A stretch of DNA of 64,000 nucleotides from JAGTVG01 sp963820995 (GCA_963820995.1 CAWGCL010000001.1:124001-188000), one strand, 5' to 3'; positions 18,066-28,059 are shown, numbered from the stretch's first letter. Translations and numbers: made by a program. The notes: generated by a model from the letters alone, not told the origin.

Positions 18066-19661
18066 CTATTTAAGCATGGCATCTAGGTTATCGCCAAGAT
18101 TAGCTATAACTTCTTCAGCAAACCCGGTACCCGCCTCCGTATCAAAATCCCAAACGGCATTTACACCTTCGGCTTTAAATAATTTCACCTGGTCCGGGTA
18201 CTCGGCAACTGTAACAATATATTGTATATTACCTTTATATTGCCTGATCAGACGGGCAACACTGATGTTCTCTTCAAATTGTCTTTTAGCGAGCAGTATA
18301 ATGCTCATGTTATTCCCATGTGAGGAGATCCAGAAATCCTCATTGGTGGCATCGGCGAGTATAACGTTTCTACCTTTGGCCTTATGCCGTTCAACAACAG
18401 CGTAGATCGGGATCAGTACCAATCAGTACATCTCCATATTTCTCCTTTAATGTATCATAAGCACCTGTTCCAAGTCTGGCCATTCCAATTATAGCTATCC
18501 TGGCATTTCCGCAATCGATAGGAATATCTTCCGGCAATGGTTTATTCCTTTCGAAACGGTTTAAATATTTTTTTAGTTTTCCAAATATTTTTCTGGAATG
18601 TGAATTAAGGGGCGCTGCCATGATAAAAGAAAAGGTCAAAGCCAGGGATATTAAAACGACCCAATCACCATTTATCCAGCCATTTGCATAGGCAATCGCA
18701 CCAACGATCAAACCAAATTCACTGTAGTTGGCCAGGTTAAAAGAGACGAACGCTGAAGTCCTGCTCCTTAATCTGAATGCAGAAAGTATTAAATAGTATA
18801 GATCTACCTTAATAAACAATGCCAGGGCCAAAAGGAAAGCAGTTAAAAGGGTAGTAAATGAGATGTTACCAACCGTTCCAATACTCAGAAAGAAGCCTAC
18901 AAGCAAGAATTCTTTAAATCCATTTAAACTTTTAGACATATCTGATGCGGAAGGATGAGAGGCAACCATCATGCCAATGATCAATGCACCCAGATCCCCT
19001 TTCAAACCCAGAAATTCGAAAAGAGCATATGCCCCAAACGCAAGACTGAATCCATACAATATCAGTAATTCCCCATGTCCTGCCCTGCCCATTAAGTTTT
19101 CAAATACCGGTCGTAATGGAATCAATGCAAATAATCCCAGTGCCCATATAGAAGGGATTTTTCCAGTTGACATCGCAAGAAATACCACGGCAATAATGTC
19201 TTGCATGATCAGGATACCAATGGCAACCTGTCCGTGACGGGAACCCATTTCTCCTTTTTCTTCCAGAGTTTTCACAGCAAATACAGTACTCGAAAAGCTT
19301 AGGGCAAAAGCAATTATAAAAGGCAGCGGATAATCTATTCCAGCAAACAGGGCCAATCCACCCAGACTGATCCAGAAAATCAGAATTCCAAAGATCAACA
19401 CGACAGCCAGCATATGCAAGGTGGCCTCCAGCCCATACATAGGGTTTTAGAAGTGACCGAATATTCAATTTAAGTCCAATAGTAAAAAGCAATAATGTAA
19501 CGCCAAGATTACCGATTTTAGTGAGGAATACTGGATCAGACACCCCAAATATGTTAAGGACAAATCCTCCTATCAGATAACCCACCATTGGGGGCAGCCC
19601 AATCCTGGCTGCCATCAAGTCCAAATATCAATGCTGGTCCAATCCACACAAGTTCTTTCAT
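18066..19661 (-). pseudogene. CPA2 (KefB-type) cation:proton antiporter with TrkA-N domain, three frameshifts
   Basis: Four frame segments make one CPA2 antiporter of about 532 residues. Segment one starts at the ATG at 19661 (MKELVWIGPALIFG). Segment two continues from about 19624 (MAARIGLPPMVGYLIGGFVLN). Segment three continues from about 19440 (GLEATLHMLAVVLIFG, through the membrane domain to IAIIGMARLG). Segment four starts at about 18410 (ERHKAKGRNVILADATN) and completes the TrkA-N/RCK Rossmann domain. The family exchanges K+ or Na+ for H+ and is gated by nucleotides on the RCK domain. Each junction falls where homologues would be continuous. Stops in the other frames mean the gene as read cannot make a full protein. 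Confidence 0.75.
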
Positions 19662-19860
19662 GTTTCAAATATTAGAAAATATGAATTTATAATGTTTAGA
19701 TCCGATCAAGAAAACAATAACATATTCCCTATTATGATTCAGGATAAAGTTATCCCATTTTCGAATTATAATTTTAATGATAATCGCGTAACTTCATAAA
19801 AGATTATCAATTTTATTATTTTTTCAATGAAAAATTTTATTCACAACAAAAAATCAGAAA

Positions 19861-20502
19861 ATGAAAAAGGTACTTTTTTATTTAATTACATTCCAGCTAT
19901 TCATTGGAATCACATTACATGCCCAAAACAAGGTGATCACACCTGATTTATCTTCCATCAACAATCCGGACATATGGACTTTGTATAATCGTCAGATTGT
20001 TGAAGATGATATTGTACATCTGAATGGGCAACCGGGTGATGGATTGTTATGGATCAATGATCTCATATTTAAGAATGGTAAGATCGATGTTGATATAAAA
20101 GGCATTGATGTAAGAGGCCAGAGTTTTGTTGGAATTGCTTTCCATATTTTGAATGACAGCACCTTTGACGCTATTTATTTCAGGCCTTTTAATTTCAAAA
20201 GTCCGGAACGGAATGGTCATTCGGTTCAATATATCTCCCATCCAAAAAATACCTGGTATTTCCTGCGCGAGAATTTCCCTGAAAAGTATGAGAATCCAGT
20301 ATCCCCGGTTCCAGATCCAAATGGCTGGATCCATGCAACCATAGAGGTGGAATATCCTGAGGTAAAAGTATTTGTTAATGATGCGAAGGAACCTTCACTG
20401 GTGATCCAGCAATTGAGTAATAGGAAAGAAGGCCTTCTTGGTTTCTGGGTCGGAAATAATTCAGAGGGGTGGTTCAGGAACTTGAAGATCACTTCAAGAT
20501 AA
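19861..20502 (+). CDS. Secreted DUF1080/concanavalin-like domain protein
   Basis: This 213-residue protein has a signal peptide (residues 1-21, ending LHAQ-N). The body is a single beta-rich domain resembling DUF1080/LamG-type jelly rolls: WTLYNRQIVEDD, then GKIDVDIKG, FVGIAFHI and a terminal LLGFWVGNNSEGWFRNLKI strand. DUF1080 domains occur in glycan-binding or glycoside-processing proteins, and the final strands match that family. No catalytic residue can be assigned. The gene is divergent from the antiporter and 266 bp from the next gene, so it is probably transcribed alone. Confidence 0.65.
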   Translation: MKKVLFYLITFQLFIGITLHAQNKVITPDLSSINNPDIWTLYNRQIVEDDIVHLNGQPGDGLLWINDLIFKNGKIDVDIKGIDVRGQSFVGIAFHILNDSTFDAIYFRPFNFKSPERNGHSVQYISHPKNTWYFLRENFPEKYENPVSPVPDPNGWIHATIEVEYPEVKVFVNDAKEPSLVIQQLSNRKEGLLGFWVGNNSEGWFRNLKITSR

Positions 20503-20768
20503 AAAACCTGGTGAATGCCGATTAGGGAAAACCTGGAAAGTAAAATATTTGCGCAATACGTCCTTTATTGACATATGGTAATAATATCCATACTTCGAAT
20601 CTCATGTAACCAATGTCAATTCTACTTCTGAGTCAGAAAAAATAGGTTAGCATAAAATTACTAATATTGATCTATTTCATAATTGAAATACAATTTTTCG
20701 CATTTTAATATATCGGGATATTGTAAGGAAAAATACATTCACTATATTCGAATTTAAAAACGATCAAA

Positions 20769-21761
20769 ATGCAAAATAGAAGTACTTTATTCCTCATTCT
20801 AATTATCATTCTCGGTTTTTCCTGTAAAGAATCTAAAAGGCCGGAAGAGCAGGGTGCTCTTGTAAAAAATGACTCTTCCAGCTCTTTAATTATTAAAAAT
20901 ATAGAGGGCAGTTATGTTTCAGAGGGTTATGATACACGGGATCAGGGATATGACTGGGTGGCTGTGACCATAACAGAAATAAATCCTGAATTGGCATATA
21001 TCAGGGTACAATCGAGGTCAGATAAGAAAAAACCTACCTGTACTTTCGAAGGCAAAGGCATATTAAAGGATAATTCGATATTAGAAGTTGACTTTGAAGG
21101 AAAGAAAATCCTTTTATCATTTAAAGATAACTCGGTTAGCTTTTCTACAAAAGATGAAGCAGATCTGGACTTTCTCATGTATTTCTGTTCGGGTGGTGGC
21201 AGCCTGGCCGGAACCTATACAAAAATCAATGAATCCTTAGATGATTCACAATTAAGTCCATCCGGATATAATCAGAGCTTATCCCTTCAGGGAATTACAT
21301 TCGATATACACGCCAGTCAGCAGGGATCATTGAATATCCTGATCATTCAACCTTCAGGTTTAGAAATTGACAACCGGCCACAATTGCATGAAATAGATGG
21401 AAATGTAAGCAATGTAGAGATTGAAGACCTCAACAGTGATGGCTCTCCAGAAGTTTTGGTCTATATTACTTCTGCTGGCAGTGGGAGCTATGGATCGGTC
21501 ATAGGCTATTCAGTGAATAACAAGAAATCCATGAGCCAGATCTATTTTCCACCCATTGCTGACAATCCGGAAATTTCCAAGGGCTATATGGGTCATGACG
21601 AATTCGCTATTATAGAGACCACTTTTGCCCAACGCTTCCCGATATATAGGGAAGGCGATACCAACAGCAATCCGACTGGTGGTATCCGGCAGGTTCAGTA
21701 CAAACTGGTTGAAGGGGAAGCTTCCCGGATTTTCGAAGTAGATAAGGTTTTGGAGTTTTAG
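20769..21761 (+). CDS. Lipoprotein with C-terminal PliI-like (lysozyme inhibitor) region
   Basis: This is a 330-residue protein with an N-terminal lipobox (LGFSC, Cys19). The N-terminal half (about 40-150) is a beta-rich domain with a CGGGG-like FCSGGGS turn and no clear family. The C-terminal half (about 175-325) resembles the PliI/I-type lysozyme inhibitor fold: IEDLNSDGSPEVLVYITSAG followed by GSYGSVIGYS. PliI proteins protect cell walls from invertebrate-type lysozyme, which would suit a bacterium living with animals, but the similarity is by motif only. No operon partner is apparent. The next gene is convergent. Confidence 0.6.
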   Translation: MQNRSTLFLILIIILGFSCKESKRPEEQGALVKNDSSSSLIIKNIEGSYVSEGYDTRDQGYDWVAVTITEINPELAYIRVQSRSDKKKPTCTFEGKGILKDNSILEVDFEGKKILLSFKDNSVSFSTKDEADLDFLMYFCSGGGSLAGTYTKINESLDDSQLSPSGYNQSLSLQGITFDIHASQQGSLNILIIQPSGLEIDNRPQLHEIDGNVSNVEIEDLNSDGSPEVLVYITSAGSGSYGSVIGYSVNNKKSMSQIYFPPIADNPEISKGYMGHDEFAIIETTFAQRFPIYREGDTNSNPTGGIRQVQYKLVEGEASRIFEVDKVLEF

Positions 21762-22084
21762 CAGGAATTGATATCTGTTAGAATATCCGTTTCCCTCATT
21801 TGTTCCTTCTGACTGATAAAAACACCATTGTTAATGATCAGACTGGGATCTTCCTCTAACTTAAAGCCCTTGGCGGCCATATTCTTATCTATTTGTTCAA
21901 TAAATAACTTATAATTATTCTCATTATAATGCATACTATCGTAATGTGAATACTTGAATTTAAAGTATTTGTATGTTTTATAGGGTGTCAGGTCCAAGTC
22001 TGGTGGTGTATCGAGAGTTTTAATGGATACCGATGAGCAAGCTCATAAAATGAAAAGGCTTAATAGGAAAAATAATTTTCTCAT
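21758..22084 (-). pseudogene. DUF4136-like lipoprotein remnant with nonsense codon in the signal peptide
   Basis: Reading from the ATG at 22084 gives MRKLFFLLSLFIL, then TGA (22045-22043), then ACSSVSIKTLDTPPD and a DUF4136-like start, LTPYKTYKYFKF. Replacing the TGA by GGA would restore a perfect lipobox (FILGAC). The frame then ends after about 108 codons, whereas the second DUF4136 protein in this window (26413-26979) is much longer, so the 3' half is missing as well. It overlaps the convergent lipoprotein gene by 4 bp. I read this as a decayed DUF4136 lipoprotein. Only 79 residues are open after the stop. Confidence 0.55.
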
Positions 22085-22265
22085 GGTATCAAATTTATAT
22101 TCGTTAATACTAATTTCTTGAATAAATTTTTTAGATATTGTTCTAATATAACTTGTTGATAAATTTCATCAAACTTCTTGGATAATAAGAGATTGTTGAT
22201 TGATTCTAATTTCAAAGGCAAACAATTTATCAAATAATACAAGTCCTAAAAACATATCAGATTTA

Positions 22266-23405
22266 ATGAGACTGATAAAAATTATTCCCCTTCTAATAAT
22301 ACTATCCGGGTTTTCGTTTTCTGGCTTGCTTGCCCAATCGAAGTTCAAAAAAATGTTCTTGGATACCACTGATAATGCTTTTGATATAAGTAACTGGATG
22401 CTGAATTATAATGGATTTTTTCCTATGTTCACTATTATAACTGAACCGGCTGTGGAGAACGGGATAGGAGGAGGTATATTATTTCTTGATCAGGATGAAG
22501 AAGCCTTACTGAAAGGAAAGCATGTGGCACCAACCATTTACGGCGTTGGAGGCCTATATACTGGCAATAACTCCTGGGGATTGGCCGCATTTTATTCAGG
22601 GGTTTGGAAACAGGACCATATCCGTTATATCGGAGCGCTTGCTTATACATCAGTAAATCTGAATTATTATCCAAGCTTACCAAATGGTAATGAAATCAAA
22701 CTCGGATTTAATCTCGAAGGCCTGATTCTCGTACAGGAAATTGCATTTAGAATTAAAGAAAGCAGATACTTTATTGGTGGAAGATATAATTACTTTAACT
22801 ATAAAGCCACATTTAAATTACCATCATTACCTATAGAAATCCCTGATCCTGAGCGAGATGGATCAATTGGAGGGATTGGCCCCATCATCTATTTCGATAA
22901 CCGGGATTATTCAATCACCCCAAATAAAGGAGTACGCTGGTACCTGAAATATGCTTTTAACGATACCTGGTTAGGGAGTGATTTTAAATACAATCGTTTA
23001 GATGCTTATGGGACAGCTTTCTTTAACAAAATTCCTAAATTGGTGCTTGGTTTCAGGGCAGATTTCAGGTTTGTTTGGGATGATTATCCTTTTTTCACAC
23101 AACCCTACGTAATCTTAAGGGGTATTCCGGCAATGCGATACCAGGAAAAAATTGTCACTGTTCTTGAAACCGAAGAACGATGGGATTTTGCCAGGCGATG
23201 GAGCCTTGTTGGTTTTGCTGGCATTGGCAAAGCCTTCTCCAATGAAAAAGCATTTAAGGATTACACTACAACCTGGAGTGTCGGGACTGGATTTAGATAT
23301 AAATTGGCAAGATTACTGAATATATACTGGGGTGTCGATGTAGCACGGGGGAATGAAGAATGGGCATTTTATCTCCAATTCGGTCATTATTGGAACAATT
23401 TATAA
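22266..23405 (+). CDS. Outer-membrane beta-barrel protein, BamA/Omp85 C-terminal type
   Basis: This is a 379-residue protein if started at the ATG at 22266. An upstream TTG at 22200 is in frame but would bury the signal peptide. The signal peptide ends GLLAQ-SK. The rest is a beta-barrel of the bacterial surface antigen (Omp85) type, with NRDYSITPNKG and the RGIPAMRY segment resembling the conserved strand-loop of BamA. There are no POTRA domains, so it is not an assembly factor of the usual kind. It is followed about 50 bp later by ABC transporter genes on the same strand and may be the outer-membrane part of that system. Confidence 0.7.
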   Translation: MRLIKIIPLLIILSGFSFSGLLAQSKFKKMFLDTTDNAFDISNWMLNYNGFFPMFTIITEPAVENGIGGGILFLDQDEEALLKGKHVAPTIYGVGGLYTGNNSWGLAAFYSGVWKQDHIRYIGALAYTSVNLNYYPSLPNGNEIKLGFNLEGLILVQEIAFRIKESRYFIGGRYNYFNYKATFKLPSLPIEIPDPERDGSIGGIGPIIYFDNRDYSITPNKGVRWYLKYAFNDTWLGSDFKYNRLDAYGTAFFNKIPKLVLGFRADFRFVWDDYPFFTQPYVILRGIPAMRYQEKIVTVLETEERWDFARRWSLVGFAGIGKAFSNEKAFKDYTTTWSVGTGFRYKLARLLNIYWGVDVARGNEEWAFYLQFGHYWNNL

Positions 23406-23457
23406 TAATTTTAAATTAAATCATATTGTTGTTACCTTGGTGATCTCCGAAAGGATT

Positions 23458-24124
23458 ATGCTAAGAATTACCAACATGTTTTTCAATTACCCGAAATCTG
23501 ATTTTCAATTGCAGATCGATCAACTTGAATTTCAGAAAGGAGAACGCATGCTTTAATCGGACCCAGTGGATCAGGGAAAACCACTTTATTGAATCTGATT
23601 GCTGGTATTTCAATACCACAGAAGGGCAATATAATTATAAAGATATCGAAATTAATAGTCTGTCGGAATCTGAACGCAGAGCTTTCAGGATCAGTAAAAT
23701 CGGCTTTGTTTTTCAGGATTTCAAGTTAATCAATTATCTATCCGTATTCGAGAACATTATGTTGCCTTACCGGATCAATACCCGGTTAAAATCAGATCCT
23801 CAAATTAATGATCGGATTTCAACGCTTTCCGAATATGCAGGTATCTCAAAATATCTGTCGAAATATCCTAAACACTTGTCGCAAGGTGAGCGGCAAAGGG
23901 TTGCTATATGTAGAGCACTCGTTACTCAACCAGAATTAGTCCTTGCTGATGAGCCAACAGGCAATCTGGATCCAAAAAATAAGAAAAAGATACTGGAACT
24001 GTTATTTAAATATTGTCGTGAAAAGAATACAACTTTAATTACAGTTACACATGATCACGAGTTATTGCCCGACTTTGATGAAGTAATTGATTTCTCTAAA
24101 CTATTGGTTGAAGATGCGACATAG
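23458..24124 (+). pseudogene. ABC transporter ATPase (LolD/FtsE-like), two frameshifts
   Basis: Three frames combine into one ATPase of about 222 residues. The first (23458-23553) is the N-terminus up to GERML. The second (from about 23554) holds the Walker A motif GPSGSGKTT and LLNLIAGISIPQKG. The third (from about 23630) resumes with YKDIEINSLSESERR and carries the Q-loop (FVFQDF), signature LSQGERQRVAI, Walker B LVLADEPTG and the H-loop TVTHDH. The short single-domain form and strong MacB/LolD/FtsE resemblance fit its neighbour, an FtsX-type permease whose ATG at 24114 overlaps the stop. The gene cannot make an active ATPase as read. Confidence 0.8.
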
Positions 24125-25293
24125 TCTATTTCTAGCATTTCATTACATCTGGTATCATAAGATGCGAAGCCTCATCCTGGTTGCATCCATCACTGTGATC
24201 GTTTACATTCCCAATGGCCTCGAAAAAACTGATCACTGAAAGTGAAATACGCATGATGGACCGTGCCACCACCACTCCTTTGATTATCGGAGAAAAAGGT
24301 AGCTCTACTGACCTGGTTATTAATTCATTGTATTTTCAGGATGAGAAACTGGATCCTGTCAGCATGTTGGAGGTGGATGAACTGAATAGCCTTGGTTTTG
24401 GGTATTGCGTGCCCATGCTCACCGGATTTAATGCCCGTAATTACCCTATTGTTGGCACCACGCTTGATTATTTGAAATTTAGGGAAATGACACTAATTGA
24501 AGGTAAAAAAATGGCTTCACTTGGGGATTGTATGCTTGGCTATAACATTGCCGAGGCTTTAGATCTCAAAACGGGTGACTTTATCATTTCCTCTCCCGAA
24601 AGTTTTTTTGATTTTGCCGGTGTATATCCACTGAAAATGAAAATCACCGGAATATTGAATCCGACCAATACACCAGATGATAATGCCATTTTTACCGACA
24701 TAAAAAATACGTGGATCATTATGGGAATTGGACATGGACACCAGGATCTCGCAAACGAAACAGACCCAACGCTTGTTATGGATAACAAAGATGGAGTTGT
24801 GACAGCTACCGCTAAAGTTTTTATGTACAATGAGATCACAGAGAAGAATAAGGATAGTTTCCATTTCCATGGCCTTCAGAAAGATTTCCCTGTGAGTTCC
24901 ATGCTGTTCGTACCGAAAGATGAAAAATCACTTACTATATTAAGGGGCAGATTTGAATCCGGAGAGATTGAAGCACAAGCAGTAGTACCGCAGCAAGTGG
25001 TGCGGAATCTGCTGAACAGCATATTTCGAATAAAACAGATTTTTGATGGGGTTTTTATTGCAGTTGGATTTGCTACCTTATTGATTTTCGTATTGATCAT
25101 GATCCTTACCATAAGGTTAAGAAAAGATGAGATCAATACCCTTGAGATTATTGGATCATCACGGTTTAAAGTTGTGGAGATATTGTCTATGGAAATAGCC
25201 ATTATGTTTATGGCCAGCCTGATCTTGGCATTCCTGCTATACCTTGCATCCGGTTATTATGTAAATACTTTTATAGAGAAATTTATTGTCTGA
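24114..25293 (+). pseudogene. FtsX-like ABC permease, frameshift in a poly-A tract
   Basis: The ATG at 24114 overlaps the end of the ATPase gene and opens a frame (MRHSLFLAFHYIWYHK) with a first membrane helix (about residues 18-34, SLILVASITVIVYIP). It fails at the A6 run 24223-24228. With five A the sequence continues as LEKLITESEIRMMDR into the long frame that ends at 25293. The large extracytoplasmic domain contains the histidine-containing stretch IGHGHQD and the run FHFHG. The C-terminus has the three FtsX helices (about 300-390). Total length is about 393 residues. The family moves lipids, peptides or signals rather than ions. The poly-A slip could be a homopolymer read error or true phase variation. 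Confidence 0.75.
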
Positions 25294-25431
25294 TAATATC
25301 ATTTGGTCATCCAAATATCGATATTAATTTTGCTGCTGAATAAATGAAATTTTTTATTAGAAAGAATAGCAAACCAATTTTCTGATGTTTAGTTAATAAT
25401 CTCTAATTACGAATTTCAATATTATAATAAT

Positions 25432-26346
25432 ATGAAAAGATTACATTCGAGCGCATTTACCTTATTTATTCTATCATGTATTCTGATATCCTGTTCATCT
25501 GATAAAAAGAAGGCTCAGGAGGAGAGAAATAATCAAAAATCCCTGGCAGCCGTTGTAAATTATCCCTTATACAACTTTGCTACCATGATTGGAGGCGATA
25601 AGGTCGAGGTCTTTTTTCCTGAAATTGAAGGAGATCCTGCTTACTGGCAACCGGACGCCGCCAGCATTGAGAAATTTCAAAATGCAGATCTCATCTTGTT
25701 AAATGGAGCAGATTATGCGAAATGGACAGATAAGGTCAGTTTACCTGCATCTACCCAGGTGAATACCTCAAAAGCATTTACGGATCGGCTCATTGAGATG
25801 AAAGGAGAGGCTCACAGCCATGGGCCGGAAGGAGAACACAGTCATACAGGGTATGCATTTACCACATGGTTAGACTTGAAAAATGCTGTAGAGCACGCTG
25901 AAGCAGTGCATGAAGCTCTTATGGATTTGCTTCCTGAGGAAAAGGAATTATTTACTACAAATTTTAAGGTAGTAAAGGATCAATTAAGCGAGCTTGATGG
26001 TCAATTGACTCAAATTATTGATGATCAGGAAGACCTGGAGGTTTTTGCATCTCATCCGGTGTATCAGTATCTGGCCAAAGGATATGGGGTTGACATCATC
26101 AGCTATCACTGGGAACCTGACCAGGTGCCATCAGAAGAAGCGTGGATGGAATTTGAGCATGAACTAGAACATCACTCTGCCCGAGCTATGTTGTGGGAGG
26201 ATGAACCAATCCCTGAGATCAGGAAGAAACTTGAAGGCATGGGAGTAAAAGTGATCGTGTTTAATCCTGGAGGAAATCGAAATGAGCTAGATTTTATTTC
26301 ATTGATGAGTAAGAACGTAGAAAATTTAAGGGCTGGACTGAACTAA
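25432..26346 (+). CDS. ZnuA-like metal ABC transporter substrate-binding lipoprotein
   Basis: This is a 304-residue cluster A-I (ZnuA/TroA-type) binding protein. A lipobox at LISC (Cys21) anchors it. The fold markers are LAAVVNYPLYNF, the GDPAYWQPD metal site region and the helix-strand FASHPVYQYLAKGYG, where H is a conserved zinc ligand. Between about residues 127 and 138 is the histidine-rich loop (HSHGPEGEHSH) typical of zinc-specific members. It lies 138 bp after the FtsX-like permease gene on the same strand. There is no ZnuB-type permease or ZnuC in the window, so its membrane partner may be the FtsX-like protein or a distant ZnuBC. Confidence 0.85.
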   Translation: MKRLHSSAFTLFILSCILISCSSDKKKAQEERNNQKSLAAVVNYPLYNFATMIGGDKVEVFFPEIEGDPAYWQPDAASIEKFQNADLILLNGADYAKWTDKVSLPASTQVNTSKAFTDRLIEMKGEAHSHGPEGEHSHTGYAFTTWLDLKNAVEHAEAVHEALMDLLPEEKELFTTNFKVVKDQLSELDGQLTQIIDDQEDLEVFASHPVYQYLAKGYGVDIISYHWEPDQVPSEEAWMEFEHELEHHSARAMLWEDEPIPEIRKKLEGMGVKVIVFNPGGNRNELDFISLMSKNVENLRAGLN

Positions 26347-26360
26347 TGTATAATAGGAAA

Positions 26361-26388
26361 AAAAACGTGGCGAAATCGACACGTTTTT
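26361..26388. terminator. Bidirectional terminator hairpin
   Basis: AAAAACGTG (26361-26369) and CACGTTTTT (26380-26388) form a perfect 9-bp inverted repeat around a 10-nt loop, with A/T runs on both sides. It sits between the stop codons of two converging genes (26346 and 26413) and can serve both. Confidence 0.75.
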
Positions 26389-26412
26389 ATATCTAATAAT
26401 GTGTGAGATCTT

Positions 26413-26979
26413 TTATTTTACAGGCTGAATGGGGAAGTTTTTCATCATTTTACTGACGGTTTTTGGGATGGTCTTTTCCCTTTTCTCAGGATTTTCAGTA
26501 ACCGTTTTAACTCCAGTTGCCTGCCATATCAGCTTCTTTGAATCACCATCGTAAAAATCAATTACCATAGTTCCCTCCAGATAATCGTCTTCGGTGTAAT
26601 TGGTTGTGGAGGAGCCCATACCCATACCCCAGCCCCAGCCACCTCGGAAGCCAACGCCCATTCCTCCGGTGTAGTTAGTGTAACCGGTAATACTTGTTTC
26701 CTGATCAATGACCAAATACGTTACCATCAACATATCCGGATCACTATCCACAAGTTTCAATTTTCTTTTGTTCATTTCTTCCATAAAGGCACCACTTAAT
26801 CTTTTCTTGTCGAAATCATTAACGATCGAGTCAATGTTTTCCTGCCACCCCATGAACTTATAGGTTTTATACTTCGAAAAATCGATCGTTTTATCCAGAT
26901 CAACTTTTATCTTTTGAGCATTGCAGTATACACCGATCATGAAGACAAATCCAAGTGAAAGTAATAAGTATTTTTTCAT
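26413..26979 (-). CDS. DUF4136 family protein, secreted
   Basis: This is a 188-residue protein when started at the ATG at 26979 (MKKYLLLSLGFV). An in-frame ATG at 27000 would add seven residues before the signal peptide. The signal peptide ends about YCNA-QK. The body matches DUF4136: FSKYKTYKFMGW near the start, DPDMLMVTYLV, a glycine-rich GGWGWGMGMG loop and the terminal LEGTMVIDFYDG...LIWQATG. The family is widespread in Bacteroidota envelopes with unknown function. It lies convergent to the ZnuA-like gene, sharing the bidirectional terminator at 26361-26388. Confidence 0.8.
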   Translation of the reverse strand: MKKYLLLSLGFVFMIGVYCNAQKIKVDLDKTIDFSKYKTYKFMGWQENIDSIVNDFDKKRLSGAFMEEMNKRKLKLVDSDPDMLMVTYLVIDQETSITGYTNYTGGMGVGFRGGWGWGMGMGSSTTNYTEDDYLEGTMVIDFYDGDSKKLIWQATGVKTVTENPEKREKTIPKTVSKMMKNFPIQPVK

Positions 26980-27219
26980 AGTATTTAGTGTTTTATCCAA
27001 TTGAAATCTATGTTATGAAATTGAGTTCAAGGGTACAACTATAAATTTCACATAAATTAGAGTTTTAATAATAATACCAAGCTTGGTCAATCAATTTATC
27101 TCATACATGCAATCCTTATTGAAAGTCAATAAATAGTAGTTTAATAATCGCAAATGGGTGCCTCTTGATTTAAGCCTTGTATTAAAGAAATAATCTTCTA
27201 TTATATAATGAAGGAAGTT

Positions 27220-28059
27220 CTACTTTTTGGGATTTTCATAAAGACAGAAATTCATTTTGTACCTTAAAGATACTGAACCTGTTTTCCCGTATTTTGATTT
27301 TCTAATGACCAGGTCTGCTGATCCTTTAGATTTTGCTCCCTTTTTATCTTTTCCTTTATTGAAAATAGGCTCTGTAAGATAGATAATTGAATCACTCATG
27401 CTTTTCAGATATCGATCTGAGATCAGGTTCATTTGGGAAAATGTACCATTACTTCCATATGATTTCCCGGAATCAACAAGTTCGTATAAGAGGATGAAAG
27501 GAACACCTGTGTTATAGGAAATCGACTTGATCGACTCGATCAGTTTCATTCTCTCTGAGTCTGTACCTTCAATATTATTCAACCCATCAAGTATGAACAA
27601 ATGGGGATGTTTATCAAAGATCAGGTTTTTTACCATATAAGTCAGTTCTATGGTATCCTGTTTGATATTATTTATAATATAAGTAGGGAAAACTGTATCG
27701 CTTTTTATCAACTTCTCTATTCTAGACCTTTCATTCTTCTTCATTTTTCCGGATATAATGTTCTTCATTTTAATTTTCAGAAGAGCACAGGTCACTTTCT
27801 TAACTATGTCTATTTCAATATCGTGAAAGGAAATATAATATGAGGAAACCTCCTTATTTAAAGAGATATTTTTCAGAAGAGAAACGCCTAGATTCGTCAG
27901 ATCATCCTGGTTGGTACCAGCTATAACAGTAATTCCTTTTTTAAAAATACCACCATATTTCTTATCTAATTTTTTGAACCCGGATTTTAAAAAATCATTT
28001 TTAGAAACGCCTTTTTCCAATCCCTTTTTCAGCGTCTTTAATCCTTCCTGATATAACAT
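27220..28059 (-). CDS. Orphan DnaB C-domain-like (RecA-fold) protein with degenerate Walker A
   Basis: This 279-residue protein follows the outline of the DnaB replicative helicase C-terminal domain. It has SGFKKLDKKYGG (about 26-37, like TGFxxLDxxxGG), VIAG (45-48), a Walker B-like LFILDGLNNI (D158), GVPFILLYELV (186-194, like VPVIxLSQL) and an ADLVIRKSKYGKTGSV tail (248-263, like AELIIAKNRNGPTG). The P-loop is destroyed: where DnaB has RPGMGKT, this has TNQDDLT, so the invariant Lys is missing. The N-terminal DnaB domain is absent. It is probably catalytically dead or uses another mode. The gene is isolated, with a desert of about 970 bp upstream. It is AT-rich compared with neighbours. Confidence 0.5.
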   Translation of the reverse strand: MLYQEGLKTLKKGLEKGVSKNDFLKSGFKKLDKKYGGIFKKGITVIAGTNQDDLTNLGVSLLKNISLNKEVSSYYISFHDIEIDIVKKVTCALLKIKMKNIISGKMKKNERSRIEKLIKSDTVFPTYIINNIKQDTIELTYMVKNLIFDKHPHLFILDGLNNIEGTDSERMKLIESIKSISYNTGVPFILLYELVDSGKSYGSNGTFSQMNLISDRYLKSMSDSIIYLTEPIFNKGKDKKGAKSKGSADLVIRKSKYGKTGSVSLRYKMNFCLYENPKK

